From the NCBI GenBank assembly GCA_001801815.1, contig MGXU01000010.1, positions 521,167 through 585,166 of the forward strand: a DNA stretch of 64,000 bases. Direction: 5' to 3'. The notes under the pieces were generated by a model, which was not told where the DNA came from, made no database searches, and saw nothing but the letters and a program-made list of their open reading frames with translations. Below are positions 46,568-55,890 of this stretch, in pieces; position 1 is the first letter of the stretch, and every line of letters begins with the position of its first letter. The stretch is from Gammaproteobacteria bacterium RIFCSPHIGHO2_12_FULL_36_30. Lineage in GTDB: Bacteria > Pseudomonadota > Gammaproteobacteria > Coxiellales > Coxiellaceae. The translations under genes and the position numbers were made by a program.

Positions 46568-47089
46568 TTATTTGCTTTTACCTGCAGCAACTAACATCGT
46601 AATCTGGCGTCCTTCCATTTTCGCTTCTTGTTCAATCAGCGCATTTTCCGGTAAATCTTTTTTCACGCGTTCTAAAAATTCAATACCCAGTTGATGATGC
46701 TGCACTTCACGACCACGAAATCGCAAACTGATTTTCACGCGATCACCGCGTTCCAAAAATTCTGCAATCTTCCGCATTTTAATACGGTAATCACCGATAT
46801 CCGTTACAGGTCTGAATTTAACTTCTTTCACCTGAATTTGTTTTTGATGTTTTTTCTGACTCGTGCGTCGTTTACTTTGATCAAAAACATATTTTCCGTA
46901 ATCCATGATCCGACAAACAGGCGGATCCATATTAGGCGAAATCTCAACAAGATCAAGTGAAACTTGCTTTGCTTGTATGAGCGCTTGCTCAATATTTACA
47001 ATTCCAACTTGCTCGCCATCTTTATCAATTAATCGAACACGCGGTGCACGAATATTTTCATTTACCCGCGTTTTTTTACTGTCTCGGAT
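46568..47089 (-). CDS. infC: Translation initiation factor IF-3, AUC start
   Basis: 173 residues if begun at the ATC codon at 47087-47089, giving RDSKKTRVNENIRAPRVRLIDKDGEQVGIV. AGGAG sits 8 bp upstream at the usual distance. The first ATG in frame (46930, MDPPVCRIMDYG) would delete the whole N-terminal domain. Rare AUU/AUC/AUA starts are typical of infC because IF-3 discriminates against them, giving autoregulation. The C-terminal domain has ISLRFRGREVQHHQLG. Follows thrS by 33 bp. Confidence 0.93.
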   Translation of the reverse strand: MRDSKKTRVNENIRAPRVRLIDKDGEQVGIVNIEQALIQAKQVSLDLVEISPNMDPPVCRIMDYGKYVFDQSKRRTSQKKHQKQIQVKEVKFRPVTDIGDYRIKMRKIAEFLERGDRVKISLRFRGREVQHHQLGIEFLERVKKDLPENALIEQEAKMEGRQITMLVAAGKSK

Positions 47090-47120
47090 GTGTTGATCTC
47101 CTGCATGTTAAAAATTAAAT

Positions 47121-47141
47121 CGTTAACCGTTAACCGTTATT
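47121..47141 (-). repeat. Heptamer array forming the thrS 3' end
   Basis: CGTTAAC, CGTTAAC, CGTTATT. Read on the minus strand it encodes the last residues TVNG and the TAA stop of thrS, so the repeat is part of the coding sequence. Confidence 0.85.
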
Positions 47142-49018
47142 TGCTTTATAAATTCATCTGGCGTCATCATCTTAGATTCTTCACTACCAATCTTACGCAC
47201 AGAAACCGTTTTATTCTCTACTTCACGATCACCAATTACTAATTGATACGGCACTCGCGCAATTGTATGCTCGCGAATTTTAAAGCCAACCTTTTCATTT
47301 CTCAAGTCAGAAACGACGCGAAATCCAGCATTTTGCAAAGTTTTTGTGACTTTGTCCACATATTCTCGCTGATTGTCTGTAATGTTCATTACGACCGCTT
47401 GCACTGGCGCCAACCAAACTGGAAAATTTCCCGCATAATGTTCGATTAAAATACCTAAAAAACGCTCAAAAGTGCCGATAATTGCGCGATGAAGCATGAC
47501 GGGTGGTTTTTTCTCGCCATTTTCTGCAATGTACGTTGCACCTAATCGTTCCGGCATTGAAAAATCAACTTGAATAGTTCCACACTGCCATGTTCGTCCC
47601 AAACAATCACGCAAATGAAATTCAATTTTCGGTCCGTAAAACGCACCTTCGCCCGGCAAACGATCAAATTTTAAATGTTTCGATTCCAGCGCATCAGCTA
47701 ATGCTTTTTCAGACTTATCCCAAATCGCATCACTTCCAACACGTTTTTCAGGACGCAAAGCTAATTTATAAATAATATCTGTAAATCCAAAATCTTTATA
47801 AACGTGATGCAATTGTTCGATAAATGCAGACACTTCATTTTGAATATCAGATTCAGTACAAAAAATATGTCCGTCATCTTGCACAAAAGATCGCACGCGC
47901 ATAATACCATGCAAAGTTCCCGACGGTTCGTTACGATGACAACAACCAAATTCTGCGTAACGAATCGGTAAATCACGATAGCTTTTTATGCCTTGTTTAA
48001 AGACTTGAACGTGACCTGGACAACTCATCGGTTTCACTGCATTGTCACGACTTTCAGATTCAGTAATAAAAATACCACCGTCAAATTTCGCCATGTGACC
48101 TGATTGTTCCCACAAACTCACATCCATTAATTGCGGTGTATTAATTTCCTGATAACCACTTTCACGCAACACGCCGCGAATATAATCACGCATCACATTA
48201 ATGATCGTCCAACCATTTGGATGCCAAAAAATCATGCCAGGCGCTTCTTGTTGCAAATGAAATAAATCCATTTTTTTTGCAATTTCGCGATGATCACGTT
48301 TTTTTGCTTCTTCAATGCGCGCTAAATGTTCCGTTAATTGTTTTTTATCGGCAAATGCAGTGCCATAAATGCGTTGTAACATTTCATTTTTAGAATCACC
48401 GCGCCAATATGCGCCTGCTAATTTTGTTAATTTAAATGCTTTTAATAAGCCAGTGCGTGGAACATGCGGACCGCGACATAAGTCAACAAAATTATCTTGT
48501 TCGTAAATTGTCAGTGTTTCGTTTTCGGGAATTGCTTTGATAATTTCAACTTTATATTTCTCGCCCATTTTTTCAAATAATTTTATTGCATCATTGCGAG
48601 AAATTTTTTTGCGCGTCACAACAAAATCTTTTTTCGCAAGCTCTTCCATTTTCTTTTCGATTTTTTCTAAATCTTCCGGCGTAAAAGATTTTTCATAAGC
48701 AAAATCATAATAAAAACCATCTTCGATGACAGGACCAATGGTTACTTGCGCGCTTGGAAATAAAGTTTTTACTGCGTGCGCTAATAAATGTGCGGATGAA
48801 TGACGAATAATTTCTAATGATTCTGGATTGCGATCTGTAATTAATTTAATCGTCGCGTCTTTTTCAATTAATGAAGTTGCATCCACTAATTTTTCATCGA
48901 CAAATGCAGCGTATGTTGCTTTTGCTAAATTCGGACTAATTGCTTCTGCAACTTGCAATGCAGTAACGGCAGAATTAAATTCTCTTTTAGAGCCATCTGG
49001 CAATGTAATGTGGATCAT
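47123..49018 (-). CDS. thrS: Threonyl-tRNA synthetase
   Basis: 631 residues from ATG 49018 ([14 protein letters not shown]), with CAGG upstream; longer frames run into the tRNA-Val gene. TGS domain, editing domain with [15 protein letters not shown], class II core with [27 protein letters not shown] and [21 protein letters not shown], and a C-terminal anticodon-binding domain. The end is built from repeat heptamers and lies 33 bp from the infC start. Confidence 0.97.
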   Translation of the reverse strand: MIHITLPDGSKREFNSAVTALQVAEAISPNLAKATYAAFVDEKLVDATSLIEKDATIKLITDRNPESLEIIRHSSAHLLAHAVKTLFPSAQVTIGPVIEDGFYYDFAYEKSFTPEDLEKIEKKMEELAKKDFVVTRKKISRNDAIKLFEKMGEKYKVEIIKAIPENETLTIYEQDNFVDLCRGPHVPRTGLLKAFKLTKLAGAYWRGDSKNEMLQRIYGTAFADKKQLTEHLARIEEAKKRDHREIAKKMDLFHLQQEAPGMIFWHPNGWTIINVMRDYIRGVLRESGYQEINTPQLMDVSLWEQSGHMAKFDGGIFITESESRDNAVKPMSCPGHVQVFKQGIKSYRDLPIRYAEFGCCHRNEPSGTLHGIMRVRSFVQDDGHIFCTESDIQNEVSAFIEQLHHVYKDFGFTDIIYKLALRPEKRVGSDAIWDKSEKALADALESKHLKFDRLPGEGAFYGPKIEFHLRDCLGRTWQCGTIQVDFSMPERLGATYIAENGEKKPPVMLHRAIIGTFERFLGILIEHYAGNFPVWLAPVQAVVMNITDNQREYVDKVTKTLQNAGFRVVSDLRNEKVGFKIREHTIARVPYQLVIGDREVENKTVSVRKIGSEESKMMTPDEFIKQITVNG

Positions 49019-49037
49019 AAAATACCTGTATAACATT

Positions 49038-49110
49038 AGGCACGACTGGGCTCGAACCAGCGACACCCACCTTGTCGAGGTGGTACTCTACCAACTGAGC
49101 TACGTGCCTT
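49038..49110 (-). tRNA. tRNA-Val (anticodon GAC) with C33
   Basis: Cloverleaf on the minus strand: acceptor AGGCACG/CGTGCCT, D-arm TAGCTCAGTTGGTAGAG, anticodon stem CCACC/GGTGG, loop TCGACAA, T-arm GGTTCGAGCCC, discriminator A, no encoded CCA. The loop gives anticodon GAC, but position 33 is C instead of the nearly invariant U. It lies just upstream of thrS. Confidence 0.9.
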
Positions 49111-49133
49111 TGAGATCAATCCCTCGCTCATTA

Positions 49134-49253
49134 AACGCCGATGTTGCGCGCTTTTTTGCGATAATTTTTGTTAAATTGCTCGCCGTACAGATCAAGTACG
49201 TCTGTGCATTTAACAAAAATTATCACAAAAAATCGCATCAACCTCGACGTTTT
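49134..49253. repeat. 120-bp imperfect long hairpin element
   Basis: Arm 49134-49180 and the inverse arm 49207-49253 (47 nt each) match at most positions, including an exact GATAATTTTTGTTAAAT block and AAACG ends. The loop is 26 nt with its own ACAGA/TCTGT pairing. It lies between tRNA-Val and aacS with no ORF, and could be a MITE-like element, an RNA gene or a two-way terminator. Confidence 0.8.
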
Positions 49254-49381
49254 ACCAATTCATAGTCAGAGGGCTGGGTTGGAAAGATAACATTAATGTG
49301 GGTAATTTCGCAATACGGGGTTTTTACTCAGTATAAACTCACCTACAATGACTGCACAGGACTTTCACAAATGGAATCACA

Positions 49382-51271
49382 ATGAGCAATCAACTTCTTT
49401 GGAAACCTAATCAACAAACAATTGAACATAGTCACATGCATCATTTTATTCGCGCTGTGAATAAACAGTTTTCTTTAAGAATAAAAAATTATGAAGAATT
49501 ATATCAATGGTCAATCGATCAACCTGCATTATTTTGGAAAGCGATTGCGGATTTTTCTAAAATTATTTTTTCAGATGAACCAACAACCATCATGCAATCA
49601 GAAAAAGAAATGTGGAAAACAAAATGGTTTGTTGATGCAAAATTAAATTTTGCAGAAAATTGTTTGTGGCGACGCGATGATCATATTGCTTTAATTTATG
49701 AAAATGAAAATGGTGATTGTGATAAAATTACTTATGCAGAATTATATTCGAAAGCTTTTTCGTTAGCAGAAAAATTAAAATTACTTGGATTAAAACCAAG
49801 CGATCGCGTAGCTGCATTTGTAGCAAATCGCATAGAAACTGTCATTGCAATGCTCGCCACAACTTTACTTGGAGGAATTTGGACATCGTGCGGCGTAGAA
49901 TTAAAAGTGAATGCAGTTATTGAACGTTTTTCACAAATTCAACCAACTATTTTATTTGTTGTGAAAGAACATTATTACGATGGAAAATATTTTTCTCATC
50001 AAGAAACAATTCAGCAACTACAAGAACAATTGCCGAGTGTAAAAAATATTATTGTGCTCGAAGAATTAGATTTTACTTCCACCCACATTTCCACGCCCAC
50101 TTATTTTCCTTTCGATCACCCACTTTATATTTTATATTCTTCTGGAACAACTGGAAAACCAAAATGTATGGTGCACGGCGCTGGAAATACATTAATTCAG
50201 CATAAAAAAGAATTACTATTGCACATTGATGCACAACAAAATGACACGCTATTATTTTATACATCTTGTAGCTGGATGATGTGGCATTGGATGATTAGCA
50301 CTTTATCAGTTGGCGCTACAATTTTATTGTATGAAGGCTCACCATTTTATTCAAAAACTATTTTATTAGATCTGGTAAATAAATGGGATGTGTCTATTTT
50401 TGGATGCGGTGCAAAAATTTTTGAAACCTATTTAAAAAGCAATATTGATTTTAAAAAAACGCATCATTTAAAGAAATTAAAAACAATTGTACCAACGGGA
50501 TCACCTTTAATAGCAGAAAGTTTTCATTATATTTATAAAAATATAAAACAAGATGTGCGCGTTTCAACAATTTCAGGCGGTAGTGATATTATTTCTTGTT
50601 TTGCAATCGGTAATCCAATACTGCCGGTTTATTGTGAAGAAATGCAATGCATTGGTCTCGGCATGAAGGTAGAAATTTTTGATCCTGATGGAAAATCTAT
50701 AAAAAATGAACCAGGTGAATTAGTTTGCACGCAACCTTTTCCATCTATGCCAATTTATTTTTGGAATGATCCAAATGATGAAAAATATTCTCATGCTTAT
50801 TTTGATCAATTTCCAAATGTTTGGACACACGGCGATTTTGCAAAAATTACAGAACACAATGGGTTTATTATTTATGGCAGATCAGACGCCACTTTAAATC
50901 CTGGTGGCGTTCGTATCGGCACCACTGATATTTACACGCAAGTATTAAAAATACCTGAAATTATCGATTGTATTGCTGTTGGAAAACAAAATAACGGAGA
51001 TGAAGATATTATTTTATTTGTTGTGTTAATAAAAGATTTAAAATTAGATGAAATAATAATGAATCAAATCAAAACTATTATTCGAGAAAATACATCACCG
51101 TATCACGTTCCAAAAAAAATAATTCAAGTCGCTGATATTCCAAAAACAATGAATGGAAAAACTATGGAAATTGCGGTGAAAAATATTATTAATGGACGTG
51201 AAATAAAAAATGTGGAAGTTTTAGCAAATCCAGAATCTTTAAATCAATTTAAAAATTTACATTTAATTTAA
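49382..51271 (+). CDS. aacS: Acetoacetate--CoA ligase
   Basis: 629 residues, close to the 650 of the family. ANL-superfamily core with YSSGTTGKPKCMVHGAG (near 257-273), the acetoacetyl-specific WMMWHWM segment, TISGGSDIISCF, and GRSDATLNPGGVRIGTTDIY with MNGKTMEIAVK at the end. Activates acetoacetate (ketone body or polyhydroxybutyrate product) with ATP and CoA. Monocistronic; upstream is the hairpin element. Confidence 0.93.
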   Translation: MSNQLLWKPNQQTIEHSHMHHFIRAVNKQFSLRIKNYEELYQWSIDQPALFWKAIADFSKIIFSDEPTTIMQSEKEMWKTKWFVDAKLNFAENCLWRRDDHIALIYENENGDCDKITYAELYSKAFSLAEKLKLLGLKPSDRVAAFVANRIETVIAMLATTLLGGIWTSCGVELKVNAVIERFSQIQPTILFVVKEHYYDGKYFSHQETIQQLQEQLPSVKNIIVLEELDFTSTHISTPTYFPFDHPLYILYSSGTTGKPKCMVHGAGNTLIQHKKELLLHIDAQQNDTLLFYTSCSWMMWHWMISTLSVGATILLYEGSPFYSKTILLDLVNKWDVSIFGCGAKIFETYLKSNIDFKKTHHLKKLKTIVPTGSPLIAESFHYIYKNIKQDVRVSTISGGSDIISCFAIGNPILPVYCEEMQCIGLGMKVEIFDPDGKSIKNEPGELVCTQPFPSMPIYFWNDPNDEKYSHAYFDQFPNVWTHGDFAKITEHNGFIIYGRSDATLNPGGVRIGTTDIYTQVLKIPEIIDCIAVGKQNNGDEDIILFVVLIKDLKLDEIIMNQIKTIIRENTSPYHVPKKIIQVADIPKTMNGKTMEIAVKNIINGREIKNVEVLANPESLNQFKNLHLI

Positions 51272-51315
51272 AAACACGGATATAAAAATTTAAAAAAACC
51301 CTTTACACTTTTCTA

Positions 51316-51344
51316 TTGACAATTTATTTTTTTGTAATTACAAT
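51316..51344 (+). promoter_or_regulatory. Sigma-70 promoter with palindromic operator of brnTA
   Basis: TTGACA, 17 bp, TACAAT, an almost ideal promoter. The -10 overlaps a perfect 12-bp palindrome TTGTAATTACAA (51332-51343), the likely site for BrnA, which represses its own operon. Predicted mRNA start is about 8 nt before the brnT ATG. Confidence 0.8.
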
Positions 51345-51358
51345 TAAATGGATAGTTT

Positions 51359-51660
51359 ATGGAAATATTTTTTGATCCGGTAAAATCATTTAAAAATGAT
51401 TTACAAAGACAGTTGCCGTTTGAAAGAGTGGTTGATTTTGAGTGGGGTACTGCTGTCTATTCGGATGACAAGCGTTTTGCTTATCCGGAAAAACGTGTTT
51501 TAGTCATGGGTTTTCTGGGTGAACGTGTACATATGTATTATGTTTTACGAAAATTCAAGATGGCGTAAGAATTATTAGTTTTCGCAAAGCCAATAAACGA
51601 GAGGTGCTACGATATGAAAAAGCGCGCAAGGCAGAAGCCGCTAACGAACAAAGATGGTGA
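51359..51660 (+). pseudogene. brnT: Frameshifted BrnT toxin
   Basis: The frame from ATG 51359 gives MEIFFDPVKSFKNDLQRQLPFERVVDFEW and on to GERVHM, a good BrnT start, but soon hits a TAA (51566-51568). The conserved BrnT end (GVRIISFRKANKREVLRYEKARK) continues in the -1 (or +2) frame to TGA 51658-51660. Two extra bases, or one lost, near 51535-51545 explain the break. No classic slippery heptamer is seen, so a degraded toxin is more likely than programmed frameshifting. The end overlaps brnA by 47 bp, as in intact operons. Confidence 0.85.
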
Positions 51661-51919
51661 AGTACGCGAACTTACTTATGCGGATATAAAAAAAATGCGT
51701 CCAATTCGCGAAGTATTGTCACCTGAACTGGCAGAAGCACTCATCAACCTCAGAAAAGTCGGTCAACGCGGCCCGCAAAAAAAACCAAAAAAAATATCCA
51801 TTACGGTGCGCTACAGCACAGAAGTAGTAGAATATTTTAAGTCCACAGGCGAAGGCTGGCAAACAAAAATGGATAATGCGCTTAAAGAATGGATTAAAAA
51901 ACATAAAAAAGCGGCGTGA
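51614..51919 (+). CDS. brnA: BrnA-type antitoxin
   Basis: 101 residues, basic N-terminus, then LSPELAEALINLRKVGQRGPQKKPKKISITVRYSTEVVEYFKSTGEGWQTKMDNALKEWIKK, the BrnA ribbon-helix-helix (near 60-95). It should bind the palindrome in the brn promoter. Intact although its partner toxin is broken; it may survive as a plain repressor. Confidence 0.88.
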   Translation: MKKRARQKPLTNKDGEVRELTYADIKKMRPIREVLSPELAEALINLRKVGQRGPQKKPKKISITVRYSTEVVEYFKSTGEGWQTKMDNALKEWIKKHKKAA

Positions 51920-51923
51920 TTTT

Positions 51924-52286
51924 ATGAAAAAATTATTTTGTATTTTATTTTTATTTTTATCTTATGATGTGTGTGCAACAACAACACCTATTTCAGTTAA
52001 CATTAATAGTATTTCAAGCTCAAGCGGTTATTATTGTTTAGATGTTTATGTTGGTTACGATGCAGAAAGAGGTTGTCACATTCCAACTGCCATTGGGTTT
52101 GGATGGATTAATCGTTATTTAATTGGCATTGATACAAATGATCACGCTTATTTACAATTTGCGAATTCTTCACCACAAAATAAAAAATTAATAAATACAA
52201 AATGGATCTGCAAAATTAATTTAACAAAAAGCGGGAATATTACTGTCAATATTAATGGAAATAAATGCACGTATACCTATTCTTAA
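51924..52286 (+). CDS. Secreted hypothetical protein
   Basis: About 120 residues from ATG 51924, with a signal peptide (MKKLFCILFLFLSYDVCA, cleavage near 18). The mature part has four Cys (YYCLDV, RGCHIP, KWICKI, NKCTYT), fitting disulfides in the periplasm or outside. No family recognised. It begins 2 bp after the brnA stop and overlaps the convergent DUF4143 gene by 4 bp. Confidence 0.65.
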   Translation: MKKLFCILFLFLSYDVCATTTPISVNINSISSSSGYYCLDVYVGYDAERGCHIPTAIGFGWINRYLIGIDTNDHAYLQFANSSPQNKKLINTKWICKINLTKSGNITVNINGNKCTYTYS

Positions 52287-53587
52287 TCAGAAATTGGAAA
52301 TCTTTCTAATAAATACAATGGATAATTACACAACTTCCCATCTTTTTTAAGATTTAATAACCCAGCGCGATTTAAAATATCAGGTTGATATTTTTCATCA
52401 TAAACCATTAAACTTTTTTTCTTCGTTGAAGTACCCGATTTAATTTCAAGTGGTAAAATATTATTTTGAAACGGCACAATAAAATCAACTTCTGCGGTAT
52501 GTGCGCTGGTCCAGTAAAATAGGTGTTGCATTCCATTGCATTTCAATAATTGCGCAGCTAAATTTTCTGTTAATGCACCTTTAAATTCGGTGAATAATGC
52601 ATTTTTATCCAAAAGAATTTGTGCATCTAAATCAGATAATGCACCTAATATACCAACATCCAAGCAATAAATTTTAAATGCATTGTGATCTAAATAAGCT
52701 TTTAATGGTAATTTTGGTGTAGTGATATTATAAGAAATATAAATTAATCCCGCATCAATCAACCATTGCAGCGCAATTTCATATTCACGCGCGCGTGCAC
52801 CTGATTTCATTGTAGAAAAAACAAATTTTTTATTTTCTTTTGCAAGCTGATCTGGCAATGAATTCCAAATAGTTGTGATTTTCATGATTTGATTATCAGG
52901 CGCATGTTTTGAAAAATCTAATAGATAGGCTTTGATAATTTCTTCATGCGCTTTCCGCACTCCAGAAAAATTTTCTTTTTTAATGTAAGTTTTAACAGCT
53001 TCGGGCATGCCGCCAACATATAAATATATTTTTAACAAATCACATAAATCATCATGAATAGCTGAATTCAACGGCTCAAAATTATTTATTTCAGTTAAAT
53101 ATGTTGATAAATTTTCTTTGCCGAGCGCTTGCAAAAATTCAAAAAATGACATCGGATATAATTCTAAAAAATTTACTTTGCCAACAGGAAATCCTTTGTC
53201 ATTTGATAATTTAATTCCTAATAATGAGCCGGCAGCGACTACAAAATACTCTTTCGCTTGCTCGCAAAAATATTTCAAACTATTGAGTGCATTGGGACAC
53301 GCTTGAATTTCATCAAAAAAAATCAGTGTATTTTCAGCGGTAATTTGAATACTCAAATGCAATTCAAGCGCTTTGATAATTCTATGTGGTTTTAAGTCTT
53401 GCTCGAAAATTTGTTTTGCACGATCATCTTGTTCAAAATTCACATAGGCATAATTTTCAAATTCACTTTGTGCAAATGACTCTACAATATAAGTTTTGCC
53501 AACTTGCCGCGCGCCTTGCAAGATTAGCGGCTTTCGCGATGTTGATTGCCGCCATTTTTGTAACTGATTGAATATATGACGTTTCAT
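52283..53587 (-). CDS. AAA+ ATPase with DUF4143 domain
   Basis: 434 residues. Walker A QGARQVGKTYIVESFA (near 24-38) and Walker B TLIFFDEIQACPNAL (near 85-98) are the classic pattern of the DUF4143 family, with a sensor AAGSLLGIKLS. The C-terminal DUF4143/nuclease-like domain has SAHTAEVDFIVPFQNNILPLEIKSG (D...ExK). Its promoter holds two tandem palindromes (53598-53653). Function of the family is unclear; the gene lies in an accessory segment with brnTA. Confidence 0.88.
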   Translation of the reverse strand: MKRHIFNQLQKWRQSTSRKPLILQGARQVGKTYIVESFAQSEFENYAYVNFEQDDRAKQIFEQDLKPHRIIKALELHLSIQITAENTLIFFDEIQACPNALNSLKYFCEQAKEYFVVAAGSLLGIKLSNDKGFPVGKVNFLELYPMSFFEFLQALGKENLSTYLTEINNFEPLNSAIHDDLCDLLKIYLYVGGMPEAVKTYIKKENFSGVRKAHEEIIKAYLLDFSKHAPDNQIMKITTIWNSLPDQLAKENKKFVFSTMKSGARAREYEIALQWLIDAGLIYISYNITTPKLPLKAYLDHNAFKIYCLDVGILGALSDLDAQILLDKNALFTEFKGALTENLAAQLLKCNGMQHLFYWTSAHTAEVDFIVPFQNNILPLEIKSGTSTKKKSLMVYDEKYQPDILNRAGLLNLKKDGKLCNYPLYLLERFPISD

Positions 53588-53597
53588 AGTTTTTCAT

Positions 53598-53653
53598 CAC
53601 ATTTTTCGTATGAATAATGTGAATTATATCACATTATTCGTATGAATAATGTG
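53598..53653. repeat. Two tandem 24-bp palindromes upstream of the DUF4143 ATPase
   Basis: CACATT(A/T)TTCGTATGAATAATGTG occurs at 53598-53621 and 53630-53653. Each is a near-perfect palindrome, and starts are 32 bp apart, about three DNA turns, so both face the same side of the helix. Situated 11 bp upstream of the ATPase ATG, they look like an operator pair. Confidence 0.8.
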
Positions 53654-53681
53654 AAATTATAATTTCATGAGTTTATTTTTT

Positions 53682-54491
53682 TCATTGCGGTGCGATTTGT
53701 AAATGTGCTTTCTGTTCTTTTACTTTCTCAAGCAACACACGAACATCAATAGGTGACCACATCCCATAAATTGTTTCGGTTATTCTTCTGTGTAGCATTT
53801 CGGCCATGAGCAACGCGCATAAATGCATTGGATGAAACTGGATTGTTTGATTCACTTTTGGTTTTTGCGAAACAGATGATATCAGCGCGCCATAATTCAT
53901 CATAAAAAAATAAAGCTTCACCAATAACTCAGCGCGTTTATTTTTAAAATCATAAGGAACGAGACTGACTTTTTGTTTTTCATATAAAGCATCTTGGGCA
54001 AGTGAAATTTGATGGGAAACATAATTTCCTGAATGGCCCCAACTCATCAACAGCCGATGTAACAATGAACTCGAACCTAACCTTGGTATTTTCTCAATCT
54101 CTTTTCTGAGCGCAGTAATTGACTCTTCTTTTATCTTGTCAATATAGGTATCTGGCACTAGCCTTCCATCCTGCATGAGTGATAATCCATATTCACCCAG
54201 CGTATTGGTTTCTTGATAAATTTTGAAACACAGATTCCCTGTGACTGGCAGCGGCAATCTTTCTAGTGTGACGTAATCAACACGGCCAATCAAAGCAATC
54301 ATTTCTGACTCTGCACCACCAAATGTCTCTAAAAATTTTTTCAGATCAGGAATACTTTTTCTTGATTTTAAAAAATCTTGGTATGTTTCTTCATCAATAG
54401 AAATTGTATCGATAAGTTTGTCATCTTCGAGACATTTTAAATCATATAAATCTCTTGATGATTTTATAGCTGTGATTTCAACCCTGCTCAT
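53682..54491 (-). CDS. Hypothetical protein
   Basis: 269 residues from ATG 54491 (MSRVEITAIKS), chosen for the GGAGA site 6 bp upstream. Mixed alpha/beta N-terminal part (DDKLIDTISIDEETYQDFLKSRKSI) and helical C-terminal half (FMMNYGALISSV, HLCALLMAEMLHRRI). No motif recognised. It lies 26 bp after ispG on the same strand. Confidence 0.6.
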   Translation of the reverse strand: MSRVEITAIKSSRDLYDLKCLEDDKLIDTISIDEETYQDFLKSRKSIPDLKKFLETFGGAESEMIALIGRVDYVTLERLPLPVTGNLCFKIYQETNTLGEYGLSLMQDGRLVPDTYIDKIKEESITALRKEIEKIPRLGSSSLLHRLLMSWGHSGNYVSHQISLAQDALYEKQKVSLVPYDFKNKRAELLVKLYFFMMNYGALISSVSQKPKVNQTIQFHPMHLCALLMAEMLHRRITETIYGMWSPIDVRVLLEKVKEQKAHLQIAPQ

Positions 54492-54517
54492 CGTATTTCT
54501 CCGCCGCCTCAAAATTT

Positions 54518-55741
54518 TTACAATCGAGCTTGATATTTTGTCTCAACATACTTTTCAATCATCGCCTTATATTGCTCAGTAATATTATCACCGCGCAACG
54601 TTGCAACTTTTTCACCGTCAATAAATACAGGCGCAACGGGTGCTTCGCCAGTTCCCGGTAAACTTATGCCAATATTGGCATGTTTACTTTCACCGGGTCC
54701 ATTGACAACACAACCCATCACAGCTAATTGTAAATTTTCAACGCCAATATATTTTTTTCGCCACACTGGCATTTTTTCTCGAATAAAAATATCAACTGAT
54801 TCTGTTAATTCACGAAAAAAAGTGCTGGTCGTGCGACCACATCCAGGACATGCAGTTACCATTGGAGAAAATGCGCGCAATCCTAACACTTGTAAAATTT
54901 GTTGCGACACAATCACTTCTTTATCACGCGAACCATTTGGTTCTGGCGTTAATGATGTGCGAATTGTATCGCCAATTCCTTGATGCAATAAAATACCAAT
55001 CCCAACACTCGATGCAACCATTCCTTTTGATCCCATGCCCGCTTCAGTTAATCCTAAATGCAAAGCATAATGTGAACGCTCCGCCAACATTTCATATACT
55101 TTAATTAAATCAGGCGCGTTGCTCACTTTTGCAGATAGCACTATTTTATCAGGAGATAATCCACATTTTTCTGCAGCAGCTGCAGAAGTTAATGCAGAAA
55201 CAACTAATGCTTCGCGCAAAACAGCTTGTGATGATTTTGGATGCGCTGATTTTGCATTTTCATCCATCATTTTTGTCGTAAGATTTTTATCTAAACTTCC
55301 CCAATTCACACCGATGCGAATTGGTTTTTTATATTCAATCGCAGCTTCAACCATAATATTAAATTGATCATCTTTTTTGGTACCAAAACCAACATTGCCG
55401 GGATTAATTCGATATTTTGATAATGCTTTTGCACAATCTGGAAATTCTTTTAATAAACGATGACCGTTGTAATGAAAATCTCCAACAATTGGAACGCCAT
55501 CATAATTTGCTTTATTTAATTCTGCGCGAATGGTTGCGACTTGTGCTGCAGCTTCTTCAGTATTAACTGTAATGCGAACTAATTCAGATCCTGCGTCTGC
55601 TAATAATTTAATTTGTTCTACTGTTTTTTTTGCATCTGCCGTATCGGTATCTGTCATCGACTGCACAACAATCGGCGCGCCACCGCCAATAACAAAATCG
55701 CCGACCTGTACAGCATGTGTTTTGTGACGAATAGAATGCAT
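54518..55741 (-). CDS. ispG: 4-hydroxy-3-methylbut-2-enyl-diphosphate synthase
   Basis: 407 residues from ATG 55741 ([14 protein letters not shown]). TIM barrel with [12 protein letters not shown] near the start, and 4Fe-4S Cys in CPGCGRTTS and [20 protein letters not shown]. Converts MEcPP to HMBPP in the MEP isoprenoid pathway. Confidence 0.97.
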   Translation of the reverse strand: MHSIRHKTHAVQVGDFVIGGGAPIVVQSMTDTDTADAKKTVEQIKLLADAGSELVRITVNTEEAAAQVATIRAELNKANYDGVPIVGDFHYNGHRLLKEFPDCAKALSKYRINPGNVGFGTKKDDQFNIMVEAAIEYKKPIRIGVNWGSLDKNLTTKMMDENAKSAHPKSSQAVLREALVVSALTSAAAAEKCGLSPDKIVLSAKVSNAPDLIKVYEMLAERSHYALHLGLTEAGMGSKGMVASSVGIGILLHQGIGDTIRTSLTPEPNGSRDKEVIVSQQILQVLGLRAFSPMVTACPGCGRTTSTFFRELTESVDIFIREKMPVWRKKYIGVENLQLAVMGCVVNGPGESKHANIGISLPGTGEAPVAPVFIDGEKVATLRGDNITEQYKAMIEKYVETKYQARL

Positions 55742-55890
55742 AACTTTTTTGCCTAAAAACAAATATGAGCGTGCATTTTAACATCAGTTGATTTAAATAC
55801 CAACCCTGCATTTCAAGCAATAATTAACGTGCGATATACAAAAACAAGCTTTATAATGCGGCCAGTTGATTAAATAAAAAGGAAATGGAA

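Noticed and set aside
49134-49253. Integron attC site
   Set aside because: GTTAAAT/ATTTAAC lies inside the stem rather than at its ends and no integrase or cassette order is visible.
51523-51568. Programmed -1 frameshift in brnT
   Set aside because: The two frames overlap here, but I find no X-XXY-YYZ heptamer; mutation is simpler. Not fully excluded.
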